52,665 nucleotides of DNA, from NCBI GenBank assembly GCA_902531765.1, contig CACAFC010000009.1:1-52665 (forward strand). Direction: 5' to 3'. Position 1 is the stretch's first letter. The number at the start of each line of letters is the position of its first letter. The notes beneath the pieces are model-generated. The model was not told the origin of the DNA, ran no database searches, and saw only the letters and a list, made by a program, of their open reading frames with translations. The position numbers and the translations under genes are program-made. Origin of the DNA: an uncultured Pelagibacteraceae bacterium (lineage in GTDB: Bacteria > Pseudomonadota > Alphaproteobacteria > Pelagibacterales > Pelagibacteraceae). This document shows positions 32,392-41,955 of this stretch, in pieces.

Positions 32392-32811
32392 ATGTATGGG
32401 CGAAAAGTTAAATTAAGATTTTTTTTTATATTATTAATAATAACAACCTTAGCGTTATCAGTCTTCTTATTAGTTAAGTCTTTAGAGGAAAATGTTATTT
32501 TTTTTAAGTCTCCAACAGAAATTAAAACTTTAAGTGAAATTGGTAAAAAGAAAATTAGAATAGGTGGAATGGTTAAAAAGGACTCTATAACTATGATCTC
32601 CAAAGAAATTAAATTTATTGTTACAGATTTTAAAAACGAGATAAATGTTGTTTATTCTGGTGTTGTACCGAATCTCTTTGCTGAGGAGAAGGGTGTTGTT
32701 GCTGAGGGATACTTAAAAGATAAAAATTTTTTTTTAGCTACAAAAATTTTGGCTAAACATGACGAAAATTATATGCCGCCAGAAGTTAAGGCTGCATTAG
32801 AGGAGAAATAA
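32392..32811 (+). CDS. ccmE: Cytochrome c-type biogenesis haem chaperone CcmE
   Basis: 139-aa periplasmic haem chaperone anchored by one N-terminal helix (about 9-28). [18 protein letters not shown] and [21 protein letters not shown] (about 86-106) form the OB fold. His123 in [10 protein letters not shown] is the covalent haem ligand of the HxxxY type. It starts 10 bp after ccmD and ends 2 bp before the ccmF start codon; the ribosome site for ccmF (GAGGAG) lies in its last codons. Confidence 0.93.
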   Translation: MYGRKVKLRFFFILLIITTLALSVFLLVKSLEENVIFFKSPTEIKTLSEIGKKKIRIGGMVKKDSITMISKEIKFIVTDFKNEINVVYSGVVPNLFAEEKGVVAEGYLKDKNFFLATKILAKHDENYMPPEVKAALEEK

Positions 32812-32813
32812 AT

Positions 32814-34691
32814 TTGGCGAGTTTAATAGGTTCTTATTCATTAAGTTTTGGACTTCTTTTTTCAGTTTTAATTATTTTTTTTTCACTTAGAAACTTAAAA
32901 GATGCTGAAATCTTAGATAAAAAGATAATAACTTTAACATTTATTCAATTTTTTTTTGTAGTCATAAGTTTTTTTGGATTAATTATCTCTTTTATTAACT
33001 CAGATTTTAGCAACGAAACTGTTTTTAATCACTCTCATACAACCAAACCGTTGTTTTATAAAATCTCAGGAGCTTGGGGAAATCATGAGGGTAGTTTATT
33101 GTTATGGTTGCTAGTATTAACTTTATTTATTTCAATTTTTTTAATTAAATCAAATCAACAGCCAAAAAAGTACAGAATTTTTACCTTATTATTTCAACAA
33201 ATAATAATTGTAGGTTTCTTTATTTTTTTGATTAAAACTTCAAGTCCATTTAATTATATTTTTCCAACACCAAATGAGGGTTTAGGCTTGAACCCAATTT
33301 TACAGGATCCTGCTTTAGCAATACATCCACCAATTTTATATTTAGGTTATGTAGGTTCTTCGATAATTTTTTCGTCAGCTCTTGCTGCCATGGTCACGTC
33401 ATATGTATCAAAAGAGTGGGCGAAGCATATTAAACAATGGGTTTTAGCATCTTGGGTTTTTCTTACATTAGGAATTTTGCTTGGATCTATTTGGGCATAT
33501 TATGAATTAGGTTGGGGAGGTTTTTGGTTTTGGGATCCAGTTGAAAATGTATCTTTAATGCCATGGTTTGCGTTAACAACTTTACTTCACTGTATATTAG
33601 TCATGGAGAGGAAGAAAATATTGACCTCATGGGCTATGATATTATCAATCGCAACTTTTGCTTTGAGTATGAGTGGTACTTTTTTAGTAAGATCTGGAAT
33701 TTTGAATTCAGTTCACACATTTGCCAATGATCCAGAGAGAGGTTTATTTATTCTAATTTTTCTTTTTACACTTATCTTTTTATCTATTTTTATTTTCATT
33801 TTTTTTCATTCAGGGAAAGAAAAAATAGAAAATAATTTTTTTTGGCTAAGTAAAGAGACATCTATTTTGATTAACAATTGGTTTATGATGTACTTTTTAT
33901 CAGTAGTTTTAATTGGAACAATTTATCCAATATTTCTAGAGGTAATAACCGCAAATAAAATATCCGTCGGACCACCTTTTTATAACAAACTCATATTGCC
34001 TTTCTTAATTCCATTTTTAATAGCCATGGCAATTGGACCAAATCTTAATTGGGTTAAATCAGATTTTAAGGATAAGTTTTATATGATGATATTTTTGACA
34101 ATATCATTTTTATTATCAGCATTAATAATTAAACAATTTGATATAAATTTCCTAATTAACACCATTTTAGTCACATCTGCTTTTTTTTTATTTTTTTCTA
34201 CTTCAAGAGAATTTTTTGTCAAAAGATTTAGAAATTTATCTCAGAACATTGCTCATTTTGGTTTTAGCTTATTAATTCTGAGTATTTTATTTAATAATAT
34301 TTTTTCTAATGAGGTAATTACTAACCTAAAAATTGGTGAAACATTCACGGCTGAAAAATTCACGATAAACTTTGAGAACATTGAGCAAGAAGATGAAAAA
34401 AACTTCAAAGCAATTATAGGAAAATTTAATGTACAAAATTTGGATGGGTCATCAGATATCCTCAATCCTGAGTTAAGAATATATAATCAACCAAATATAA
34501 TCACGAGTGAAGCTGATATTAAAACAAACCTTTTCACAGATAAATTCATGACAATGAATTATGTTCAGAATCAGGAATATTTTAATATCAGATATCAAGT
34601 TAAACCTTTTATGATCTGGATATGGATTTCAGTATTATTGATAACTTTTGGAGGTTCTTTAAGTTTTTTCAACAAAAGATATGAAATCTAA
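32814..34691 (+). CDS. ccmF: Cytochrome c haem lyase subunit CcmF
   Basis: 625-aa membrane protein with about 15 helices that attaches haem to apocytochrome c. GAWGNHEGSLL (86-96), HPPILYLGY (171-179), the WWD motif GWGGFWFWDPVEN (233-245) and FLVRSGILNSVHTFA are the expected haem-handling sites. It starts at TTG, supported by GAGGAG upstream and tight spacing to ccmE. The C-terminal periplasmic domain (about 500-590) is present. CcmG overlaps its end by 11 bp. Confidence 0.94.
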   Translation: MASLIGSYSLSFGLLFSVLIIFFSLRNLKDAEILDKKIITLTFIQFFFVVISFFGLIISFINSDFSNETVFNHSHTTKPLFYKISGAWGNHEGSLLLWLLVLTLFISIFLIKSNQQPKKYRIFTLLFQQIIIVGFFIFLIKTSSPFNYIFPTPNEGLGLNPILQDPALAIHPPILYLGYVGSSIIFSSALAAMVTSYVSKEWAKHIKQWVLASWVFLTLGILLGSIWAYYELGWGGFWFWDPVENVSLMPWFALTTLLHCILVMERKKILTSWAMILSIATFALSMSGTFLVRSGILNSVHTFANDPERGLFILIFLFTLIFLSIFIFIFFHSGKEKIENNFFWLSKETSILINNWFMMYFLSVVLIGTIYPIFLEVITANKISVGPPFYNKLILPFLIPFLIAMAIGPNLNWVKSDFKDKFYMMIFLTISFLLSALIIKQFDINFLINTILVTSAFFLFFSTSREFFVKRFRNLSQNIAHFGFSLLILSILFNNIFSNEVITNLKIGETFTAEKFTINFENIEQEDEKNFKAIIGKFNVQNLDGSSDILNPELRIYNQPNIITSEADIKTNLFTDKFMTMNYVQNQEYFNIRYQVKPFMIWIWISVLLITFGGSLSFFNKRYEI

Positions 34692-35199
34692 ATTTATTCC
34701 ACTAATTTTCATTTTAATTTTTATAATAACTTTTGTAATTTTTTATAAAGGTTTAAAAAATCCAAATATTTATACTCCGAGCACCAATCTAGAAAAAGAA
34801 GTTCCACCATTTGAATTAAAATCTTTTGAGAACGACTCTATTATTATCTCAGAAAAAATTTTTAAAAATAATGATTATTATCTTATGAACATTTGGGCAT
34901 CATGGTGTATCCCCTGTAAAGTGGAACATGAATTTTTGATGAAATTAAAAAATAATGAAAAAATTAAATTAATAGGATTAAACTATAAAGATAATTTTAA
35001 AAATGCCTCAAGTTTTTTAAACGATTTGGGAAACCCTTATGATTTAATTGTTTCAGATAGGGATGGTACAGCGTCAATAGAATGGGGAGCTTACGGGGTT
35101 CCTGAAAGTTTTTTAATATATCAAAGTAAAATTATAAAAAGATTTATTGGACCAATTAACAATGAAGATTTATTAGAAATTCAGAAATTAATTAGATGA
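34681..35199 (+). CDS. ccmG: Thiol:disulfide interchange protein CcmG (DsbE)
   Basis: 172-aa membrane-anchored thioredoxin that keeps apocytochrome c cysteines reduced. The N-terminal anchor spans about residues 5-23, VPPFEL precedes the fold, and the active site is WASWCIPC (72-79) with Cys75 and Cys78... the cis-proline region is GAYGVPESFLI. It overlaps ccmF by 11 bp and ccmH by 4 bp, so it is translationally coupled on both sides. Confidence 0.92.
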   Translation: MKSKFIPLIFILIFIITFVIFYKGLKNPNIYTPSTNLEKEVPPFELKSFENDSIIISEKIFKNNDYYLMNIWASWCIPCKVEHEFLMKLKNNEKIKLIGLNYKDNFKNASSFLNDLGNPYDLIVSDRDGTASIEWGAYGVPESFLIYQSKIIKRFIGPINNEDLLEIQKLIR

Positions 35200-35558
35200 A
35201 ATTTATTCATATATTCTTGATTGTAATTAATATTTTAAATTTTAATTTATTAAAAGCAGATGAAATTAAGTCTGAAAATGAAATAGCGAAAAATTTGAGA
35301 TGTTTAATTTGTCAGGGTCAATCAGTGTATGACTCTGACTCAGAATTTGCAATAAGTCTTAAGTTAGCAATTAAAGATAAAATCCAACAAGGTATGAGTG
35401 AGGAAGAAATATATAGTTTCTTAAAAATGAAATACGGAGAGTGGATATTGTATGATCCTGTTTTTAATAGAAATACCTACTTTTTATGGCTATTGCCTAT
35501 CTTGATATTCTTAGCAGGTGGTGCAATAATCATTAAAAAGTTTTATTATAAAAAATAA
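35196..35558 (+). CDS. ccmH: Cytochrome c-type biogenesis protein CcmH
   Basis: 120-aa protein with a signal peptide (cleavage near residue 21), the redox motif LRCLICQGQS (34-43; Cys36 and Cys39) and a C-terminal membrane helix (about 97-114). Conserved KMKYGEWILYDP precedes the helix. It is the short, N-terminal type of CcmH; the CcmI-like TPR part found in some bacteria is not fused and no ccmI follows. It ends the ccm run in the window. Confidence 0.93.
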   Translation: MKFIHIFLIVINILNFNLLKADEIKSENEIAKNLRCLICQGQSVYDSDSEFAISLKLAIKDKIQQGMSEEEIYSFLKMKYGEWILYDPVFNRNTYFLWLLPILIFLAGGAIIIKKFYYKK

Positions 35559-35573
35559 TTTTAATTAAATATT

Positions 35574-36083
35574 ATGATTTTAAAAAATTTTTTTTTGATC
35601 TTATTAATTTTGACTTTGCCCTCAAAATTATTTGGGGACACTGATATTGAGGATAACACCCATCAATTTAATTTATATCTTGGAAATTTTGATTTTAGTG
35701 ATGATAAGCAAAAAGCAACATTGCTGGGTTTCCAGCACCAAAATGAAAATTTAAATAGAAATACATTTTTAGGAAATATTTCGCCAGTTACTGGAGGATT
35801 CATAACTGAAAATTCTGCAGCATACATTTACACAGGTGTGGAATGGAATATGGACATGGGACCATTTTTTTTCACTCCAAGCTTTACTCCAGGTCTTTAC
35901 CATGAAGGAGATGGAAAAGATCTTGGACATGTTCTCGAATTTAAGTCAGAATTACAGCTTTCTTATAAAACAACAGATACAACTAATTTTGCCGTATCAT
36001 ATAATCATGTGTCTAATGCAAGTTTAGGAGATAAAAATCCTGGGGCAAATAGTTATATGTTTAACTTCCTCAAAAAGTTTTAA
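35574..36083 (+). CDS. PagL-like acyloxyacyl hydrolase (lipid A deacylase family)
   Basis: 169-aa outer membrane beta-barrel protein with a signal peptide (LKNFFLILLILTLPSKLFG, residues 3-21). The C-terminal YNHVSNASLGDKNPGANSY (143-161) matches the PagL active-site region, with His145 and Ser147. The catalytic glutamate that normally follows NPGx is replaced by Asn159. It may act on lipid A acyl chains, or have lost activity. It begins 15 bp after ccmH and is followed 7 bp later by the first FMN oxidase gene. Confidence 0.75.
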   Translation: MILKNFFLILLILTLPSKLFGDTDIEDNTHQFNLYLGNFDFSDDKQKATLLGFQHQNENLNRNTFLGNISPVTGGFITENSAAYIYTGVEWNMDMGPFFFTPSFTPGLYHEGDGKDLGHVLEFKSELQLSYKTTDTTNFAVSYNHVSNASLGDKNPGANSYMFNFLKKF

Positions 36084-36090
36084 CTAAACT

Positions 36091-37242
36091 ATGAATTTAA
36101 AAAATTGTCATAATTTTAGTGATTTTAGAAAATTAGCTCAAAAAAAGTTACCATCACCAATCTTTCATTATATTGATGGTGCAGCAGATGATGAAGTTAC
36201 ATATGCCAGGAATACCAGTGCATTTGATGATGTGGATTTAGTTCCTAATGTTTTGCGAGGAGTTGAAGAAGTCGATTTGTCTACTACGATATTTGGAAAA
36301 AAATTAGATTTACCTTTTTATTTATCACCAACAGCTTTACAGAGACTTTTTCATTATGATGGAGAAAGAGCAGTTGGAAAAGCTGCGAAAAAATTTAATA
36401 CTATGTTTGGTGTTTCTGCTTTAGCCACTGTCAGTGTTGAGGAAATTTCTTCAATGATTGATACACCTAAAATGTTTCAGTTTTATTTTCATAAAGATAG
36501 AGGTTTAAATGACTCTTGTTTGGAAAGAGCAAAGGCTGCAAAATTTGATGTGATGGCTTTAACAGTTGATACTATTACTGGAGGAAATAGGGAGAGAGAT
36601 TTAAGAACAGGATTTACCTCTCCACCAAAATTAACTTTAGCAAGTTTATATAGTTTTGCTACTAAACCGATGTGGGGAATTAATTATCTAACCAAAGGCA
36701 AGTTTGAATTACCTCATTTACAAGATTTTGTAAAAGAAGGTACCGATGTTAACTCATCAATTGGAAATTATTTTTCAACTATGTTGGATCAATCTATGAA
36801 TTGGAAAGATGCTGAAAATCTTTGTTCTAAATGGGGAGGTCATTTCGCTCTCAAAGGAGTTATGAGTGTAGAAGATGCAAAAAGAGCAGTAGACATAGGA
36901 TGCACAGGTATAATGGTATCAAATCACGGCGGAAGACAGTTAGATGGATCTAGAGCGCCTTTTGATCAACTTGCAGAAATTGTTGATGCAGTTGGTGATA
37001 AATTAGATGTGATTTGTGAAGGTGGAATCCATAGAGGTACACATATGTTAAAAGCATTATCATTAGGAGCCAAGGCTTGTTCAGGGGGAAGATTATATCT
37101 TTATGCTTTAGCAGCTGGAGGTCAAGCAGGTGTCGAAAGAGCTTTAGAAAAATATAAAGCTGAATTAGTTCGTGATATGAAACTTATGGGGTGTACCAAG
37201 ATAAGTGATTTAAATAGAAGTAATTTAAGATTTAGAAAATAG
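36091..37242 (+). CDS. FMN-dependent alpha-hydroxyacid oxidase/dehydrogenase, copy 1
   Basis: 383-aa TIM-barrel flavoenzyme of the L-lactate dehydrogenase / glycolate oxidase family, oxidising L-2-hydroxyacids to 2-oxoacids. Active-site residues are present: Tyr27 in FHYIDG, Tyr132 in FQFYFHKD, Lys255 in LKGVMS, and His279 and Arg282 in SNHGGRQLDG. The FMN-phosphate loop reads EGGIHRGTH (310-318), with His314 where most members have Arg, while GR at 333-334 is kept. It forms a gap-free tandem pair with the next gene, whose GTG start overlaps this stop by one base. Substrate unknown. Confidence 0.9.
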   Translation: MNLKNCHNFSDFRKLAQKKLPSPIFHYIDGAADDEVTYARNTSAFDDVDLVPNVLRGVEEVDLSTTIFGKKLDLPFYLSPTALQRLFHYDGERAVGKAAKKFNTMFGVSALATVSVEEISSMIDTPKMFQFYFHKDRGLNDSCLERAKAAKFDVMALTVDTITGGNRERDLRTGFTSPPKLTLASLYSFATKPMWGINYLTKGKFELPHLQDFVKEGTDVNSSIGNYFSTMLDQSMNWKDAENLCSKWGGHFALKGVMSVEDAKRAVDIGCTGIMVSNHGGRQLDGSRAPFDQLAEIVDAVGDKLDVICEGGIHRGTHMLKALSLGAKACSGGRLYLYALAAGGQAGVERALEKYKAELVRDMKLMGCTKISDLNRSNLRFRK

Positions 37243-38393
37243 TGAGTTTAAAGAATTGCTATAACTTTGACGATTTTAGAAAACTAGCAAAAAAAAAACT
37301 TCCATCGCCAATTTTTCATTATATAGATGGAGGATCTGACGATGAGACCACTCTTAGAAGAAATACAGTTTCATTTAATGAGTGTGATTTAGTGCCAAAC
37401 GTTCTGGCTAAAGTTGGTAAACCTGACTTATCAACAACTCTGTTTGGAAGAAAAATAGATATGCCAATTTTTCTTTCTCCAGCTGCAATGCAAAGACTTT
37501 ATCATGTTGACGGTGATAAAGCTTCAGCAAGAGCAGCAGAAAAATTTGGAACATTTTATAGTATGTCATCTATGAGTAATAACTCAATTGAAGAGATATC
37601 TAATATTTCTAGCGGTCCAAAATTATTTCAACTTTATGTTCATAAAGATCAATCAATAACAGACGACCTGATTGATAGATCTAGAAGATCTGGATTTGAT
37701 GCTATGTGCCTGACAGTTGACACTTTGGTTGCAGGCAACAGAGAAAAGGATCATAGAACTGGGTTTACAACGCCACCAAAACTTACTCCTCAAAGCTTGA
37801 TGAGCTTTGCAATGAGACCAAGCTGGGTATTTAATTATCTAACTGGAAAAAAATTTGAACTCTCAAACGTAAAAAAAAAGACAGATAAAGGAACAAATAT
37901 TGCAAAATCAGTAATTGAATATATTAATGAACAATATGACCCTTTAATGGGATGGAAAGATGCAGAGTATTGTGCAAAAAAATGGAATGGACCTTTTGCT
38001 CTTAAAGGAGTTATGTCAGTTGAAGATGCTAAGAAAGCTATAGATATAGGCTGTACAGCTATAATGATATCAAATCATGGCGGTCGACAACTAGATGGAT
38101 CAAGGTCTCCCTTTGATCAGGTCAAGGCAATTTCAGATGCGGTAGGAGACAAGCTAGAAATAATCTTAGATGGTGGAGTAAGGAGAGGAACGCATGTTTT
38201 AAAAGCTATTGCAGCAGGCGCAAAAGCTTGCAGTTTCGGAAAAATGTTTTTGTTCTCTTTGGCCGCAGGGGGCCAACAAGGTGTTGAACATTTACTTCAA
38301 AACATGCACGATGAAATTAATAGAAATATGGTTTTAATGGGCTGCAAAAATTTAAATGAGTTGAATAGTTCAAAATTAATCTATAGAAAATAG
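37242..38393 (+). CDS. FMN-dependent alpha-hydroxyacid oxidase/dehydrogenase, copy 2
   Basis: 383-aa paralogue that aligns with copy 1 along its whole length without gaps. Tyr27, Tyr132 (FQLYVHKD), Lys255, His279 and Arg282 are conserved. Here the phosphate loop is canonical (DGGVRRGTH, 310-318) but the later GR becomes Gly-Lys at 333-334 (CSFGKMF). Starts at GTG 37242. The two copies are clearly diverged in the substrate-lid region (about 185-230), so different substrates, or a heteromer, are possible. An aminotransferase gene follows after 10 bp. Confidence 0.9.
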   Translation: MSLKNCYNFDDFRKLAKKKLPSPIFHYIDGGSDDETTLRRNTVSFNECDLVPNVLAKVGKPDLSTTLFGRKIDMPIFLSPAAMQRLYHVDGDKASARAAEKFGTFYSMSSMSNNSIEEISNISSGPKLFQLYVHKDQSITDDLIDRSRRSGFDAMCLTVDTLVAGNREKDHRTGFTTPPKLTPQSLMSFAMRPSWVFNYLTGKKFELSNVKKKTDKGTNIAKSVIEYINEQYDPLMGWKDAEYCAKKWNGPFALKGVMSVEDAKKAIDIGCTAIMISNHGGRQLDGSRSPFDQVKAISDAVGDKLEIILDGGVRRGTHVLKAIAAGAKACSFGKMFLFSLAAGGQQGVEHLLQNMHDEINRNMVLMGCKNLNELNSSKLIYRK

Positions 38394-38403
38394 AGGGTAA
38401 ATT

Positions 38404-39570
38404 ATGAGATTAGCAAAAAGTTTAGAAAGATTAGGCACTGAGTCTGCATTTACTGTTCTTGCAGAGGCTAAAAAATTAGAAGCTCAGGGAAAACCAATGA
38501 TCCATTTAGGATTAGGACAACCAGATTTTAAAACCCCTAAACATGTTGTCGAGGCGGCTAAGAAAGCACTCGATGATGGTCATCATGGATATGTTATGTC
38601 AAACGGCATCCCAGAATGTCGTCAGTCAGTAACTAGGTGGATAAAAAAACGTTACAACGTAGATATTGATTTTGAAAGAATAATAATTATGCCAGGTGGA
38701 AAACCTACAATGAGTTATGCTATACAATGTTTTGGTGAACCAGGAGCAGAGATTATACATCCAACACCTGCTTTTCCAATTTATGAGTCAATGATAAATT
38801 ATACAGGTTCAACTTCTGTTCCATATGACTTAACAGAAAATAAAGATTTAAAATTCGATCCAGATAAAATTTTATCTTTGATAACAGATAAAACTCGATT
38901 GTTAATTCTTATAAATCCAAATAATCCAACTGGAAGCTTTGTTGATAAAAAAGACGTAGATGTTTTAGCTGACGGTTTGAAGAAGCATCCACATGTAACA
39001 ATACTTAGCGATGAAATTTATAGCAGACAAATTTTTGATGGAAAAGAAATGCCAACATTTTTTAATTATCCAGAGTTAAGGGAAAGATTAATTGTATTGG
39101 AGGGATGGAGCAAAGCTTACTCAATGACTGGGTGGAGACTTGGTTGGAGTTTTTGGCCAGAACATTTAGTTGAACATGTTAATAAATTATTAATTAATAG
39201 TGTTTCATGTGTTAATGCTGCTGCTCAATTTGCAGGTATTGCTGCATTGGATGGACCAGATGATTCAATTGATGCAATGATGGAAAAATTTACTCAAAGG
39301 AGAGATCTAATTTATAAAGGGTTAAATGATTTACCAGGTGTAGAATGTAGTTTACCTGGAGGAGCTTTTTATGCATTTCCTAAAGTAATTGGCACCGGCA
39401 TGAATGGTGCAGAATTTGCAAGAAAAGCTATGCACGAAGCAGGAGTAGCAATAGTTCCCGGATCAGCTTTTGGTGAAACTTGCCAAAATTATGTTAGATT
39501 TAGTTTTGCAGCATCTAGAGATAATATTTCACAAGCATTGGAAAATATAAAGAAAATGCTATCTAAATAA
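38404..39570 (+). CDS. PLP-dependent aminotransferase, class I/II
   Basis: 388-aa fold-type I aminotransferase similar to aspartate aminotransferases. LGLGQPDFKTP (35-45), NPNNPTG (171-177), SDEIYS (202-207, Asp and Tyr contacts to PLP) and the Schiff-base Lys237 in GWSKAYSMTGWRLGW with Arg245 are intact, as is the substrate-carboxylate Arg in NYVRFSFA. It lies directly downstream of the two 2-hydroxyacid oxidases, so it may convert their 2-oxoacid product to an amino acid or the reverse. Specificity unknown. Confidence 0.9.
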   Translation: MRLAKSLERLGTESAFTVLAEAKKLEAQGKPMIHLGLGQPDFKTPKHVVEAAKKALDDGHHGYVMSNGIPECRQSVTRWIKKRYNVDIDFERIIIMPGGKPTMSYAIQCFGEPGAEIIHPTPAFPIYESMINYTGSTSVPYDLTENKDLKFDPDKILSLITDKTRLLILINPNNPTGSFVDKKDVDVLADGLKKHPHVTILSDEIYSRQIFDGKEMPTFFNYPELRERLIVLEGWSKAYSMTGWRLGWSFWPEHLVEHVNKLLINSVSCVNAAAQFAGIAALDGPDDSIDAMMEKFTQRRDLIYKGLNDLPGVECSLPGGAFYAFPKVIGTGMNGAEFARKAMHEAGVAIVPGSAFGETCQNYVRFSFAASRDNISQALENIKKMLSK

Positions 39571-39609
39571 GGTATATTTTTTTAGCATTATTTACTAATA
39601 TCACTTCTT

Positions 39610-40983
39610 ATGAATGATCAAGTACAAGCTGAACTTAAGAAAATTTTTAATGGAAGATTTTCTACCTCTGTGTCGACGAGAACAAATTATGCAAGAGGTG
39701 AAGATACATATGATCCAATTTTATCAAAAGCTGTGGTATTCCCAGAAACTAATCAGGAGGTTTCACAAATATTAAGACTATGTAATGAACATAAAATTCC
39801 TGTGGTGCCTTTTGGTACAGGAACGTCTTTGGAGGGTAATGTAGTTGGAAATGAGAAAGGAATAACGATTAGCCTTGAAAAGATGAATAAAGTTTTAAGT
39901 GTCAATGCTGAGGACTTTGATTGTAGGGTTCAAGCCTGCGTTACAAAAGAACAATTAAATGAATATCTTAGAGAAGATGGTGTCTTTTTTCCAATCGATC
40001 CAGGTGCAAATGCAGCAATTGGAGGTATGGCCTCCACCTCAGCTTCAGGAACAATGGCTGTAAAATACGGTACAATGAAAACTGTAATTACTGGTCTAAC
40101 TGTTGTTTTGCCTAATGGTGATATTATAAATACAGGAGGTAGAACAAAAAAAACTTCAGCAGGTTATAATCTAACTAATTTATTTATTGGTTCTGAGGGA
40201 ACTTTAGGCATTATAACGGAAGTTCAATTGAGGCTTTCTCCTATACCAGAGAGTATAATGTCAGCTGTTTGTCACTTCCCAAGTTTAGAAAAAGCAGTAC
40301 AAACTGCACAACAAGTTATTCAGTACGGTGTGCCAATTGCAAGAATTGAAATGTTAAATAAAGATCAAATGGGAATAAGTATAAATTATTCAAAATTAAA
40401 AGATATTGAAGAAACGCCCACATTATTTTTTGAATTTCATGGATCCGAATTATCTAATAATGAAAATATCAAAATAGTTGAGGAAATATCTAAAGATAAT
40501 AATGGAAGTTCTTTTAAATGGGCAAAAGATTTAGAGGAGAGAAATAAACTTTGGCAAGCAAGATGGGACGTTTACTATTCTGTAAAAGCCTTAATAAATA
40601 ATGGAAGAGTTTATTCAACAGATGTGTGTTTACCTATTTCAAATATAACTGAATGTGTAAATTATGCAGAAGAACAAGCAAAAAAGTTTGGACTTAGAGC
40701 TCCGATGGTAGGCCACCTAGGGGATGGAAACTTTCATGTATTATTACCTTTTGATCCTAAAAAAAAAGAAATGTATAAAAAAATAAGAGAATTTAATGAT
40801 TTATTAATAAAAAAGGCCTTAGAACTTAAAGGAACGATTACAGGAGAACACGGTGTAGGCCTTCATAAAAAAGAATATCTCTTAAAGGAGCATGGAGACA
40901 ACATTCCTGTTATGAAATTGATCAAAAGGAGTATTGATCAAAACAATATAATGAATCCAGGCAAGATATTTGATCTCAATTAA
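39610..40983 (+). CDS. FAD-binding 2-hydroxyacid dehydrogenase (GlcD / D-lactate dehydrogenase type)
   Basis: 457-aa flavoprotein with the PCMH-type FAD domain: FGTGTSLEGNVVG (68-80), DPGANAAIGGMASTSASG and GSEGTLGIITEVQL. The C-terminal half carries HLGDGNFHVLL and GTITGEHGVGLHK with metal-binding histidines. Such enzymes oxidise D-2-hydroxyacids (glycolate, D-lactate, D-2-hydroxyglutarate). No glcE or glcF partner follows, so it is probably a single-subunit enzyme. A 39-bp A+T-rich spacer separates it from the aminotransferase, and 12 bp from the next dehydrogenase. Confidence 0.88.
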   Translation: MNDQVQAELKKIFNGRFSTSVSTRTNYARGEDTYDPILSKAVVFPETNQEVSQILRLCNEHKIPVVPFGTGTSLEGNVVGNEKGITISLEKMNKVLSVNAEDFDCRVQACVTKEQLNEYLREDGVFFPIDPGANAAIGGMASTSASGTMAVKYGTMKTVITGLTVVLPNGDIINTGGRTKKTSAGYNLTNLFIGSEGTLGIITEVQLRLSPIPESIMSAVCHFPSLEKAVQTAQQVIQYGVPIARIEMLNKDQMGISINYSKLKDIEETPTLFFEFHGSELSNNENIKIVEEISKDNNGSSFKWAKDLEERNKLWQARWDVYYSVKALINNGRVYSTDVCLPISNITECVNYAEEQAKKFGLRAPMVGHLGDGNFHVLLPFDPKKKEMYKKIREFNDLLIKKALELKGTITGEHGVGLHKKEYLLKEHGDNIPVMKLIKRSIDQNNIMNPGKIFDLN

Positions 40984-40995
40984 CAAAAATGTTTT

Positions 40996-41949
40996 ATGAA
41001 AAAAATCTTGATTACAAGAAAATTAATCAAAGAAAGTGAGGATAAAGCTTCTAAAACATTTGAACCAATATTCAATTCTAATGATGAATTATATTCACAA
41101 TCAAAAGTTATAGAGATGAGCCAAGGTTGTGACGGTATACTATCCTCTTTAACCGATAAGATGGATAAAGAGACTATTGGTAAGTTACCAGATACAATAA
41201 AAATTATTTCAAATTTTGCAGTTGGTTTTGGAAATATAGATTTGGAAGCAGCAAAAAAAAGAGGAATTGCAGTTACTAATACACCTGAAGTTTTGTCAGA
41301 TGCAACAGCCGAGATTGGTATTCTTTTGATATTAGGAGCTTGTAGAAGAGCCGCAGAAGGAATTGAGTCTGCCAGAGAGGGTGGATGGAAATGGTCTGCA
41401 GATTATTTGATTGGTAAACAATTAACCGGAACAAGACTTGGAGTTTTGGGAATGGGTAGAATTGGACAAAAAATTGCTAGGATTGCTAAATCATTAGGAA
41501 TGATTATTCACTATCATAACCGTTCAAAACTAAGTGAGGAAAAAGAGCAAGGTGCCATCTATCACGATAATTTAAAAAGTCTTTTTTCAGTGTCAGATGT
41601 TTTATCTATTTGCTGTCCAGCAACAAAAGAAACTGAAAATATGATAAACAAAGAGACAGTTGAGTATTTCCCTAAAGGAGCAGTAATCACTAATGTTGCA
41701 AGAGGTGATATAGTTGATGATGATGCATTAATAGATGCACTTAATAGAAGAAAAATTTATGCTGCAGGACTTGATGTTTACAAAAATGAGCCAAATTTAA
41801 ATCCAGGATACTTAAAGATCAAGTCAGCCTTTATTTTACCCCACTTAGGCAGTGCAACTAAAGATACTAGAATTGCTATGGCAAACCTTGCGATAGATAA
41901 TATTTATGAATTCTTCAAGACAGGGAATTGCACAAATAAAGTAAATTAA
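40996..41949 (+). CDS. NAD(P)-dependent D-2-hydroxyacid dehydrogenase (glyoxylate/hydroxypyruvate reductase-like)
   Basis: 317-aa D-isomer-specific dehydrogenase. The nucleotide motif LGMGRIGQKIAR (151-162), NVARGDIVDD with the catalytic Arg, a Glu in DVYKNEP and the catalytic His in LPHLGSAT complete the Arg-Glu-His triad. SNFAVGFGNIDL (72-83) is the substrate loop typical of glyoxylate reductases. It probably reduces a 2-oxoacid such as glyoxylate or hydroxypyruvate, the opposite direction to the flavin enzymes upstream. It closes the run before the TRAP transporter. Confidence 0.9.
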   Translation: MKKILITRKLIKESEDKASKTFEPIFNSNDELYSQSKVIEMSQGCDGILSSLTDKMDKETIGKLPDTIKIISNFAVGFGNIDLEAAKKRGIAVTNTPEVLSDATAEIGILLILGACRRAAEGIESAREGGWKWSADYLIGKQLTGTRLGVLGMGRIGQKIARIAKSLGMIIHYHNRSKLSEEKEQGAIYHDNLKSLFSVSDVLSICCPATKETENMINKETVEYFPKGAVITNVARGDIVDDDALIDALNRRKIYAAGLDVYKNEPNLNPGYLKIKSAFILPHLGSATKDTRIAMANLAIDNIYEFFKTGNCTNKVN

Positions 41950-41955
41950 TTCTAC

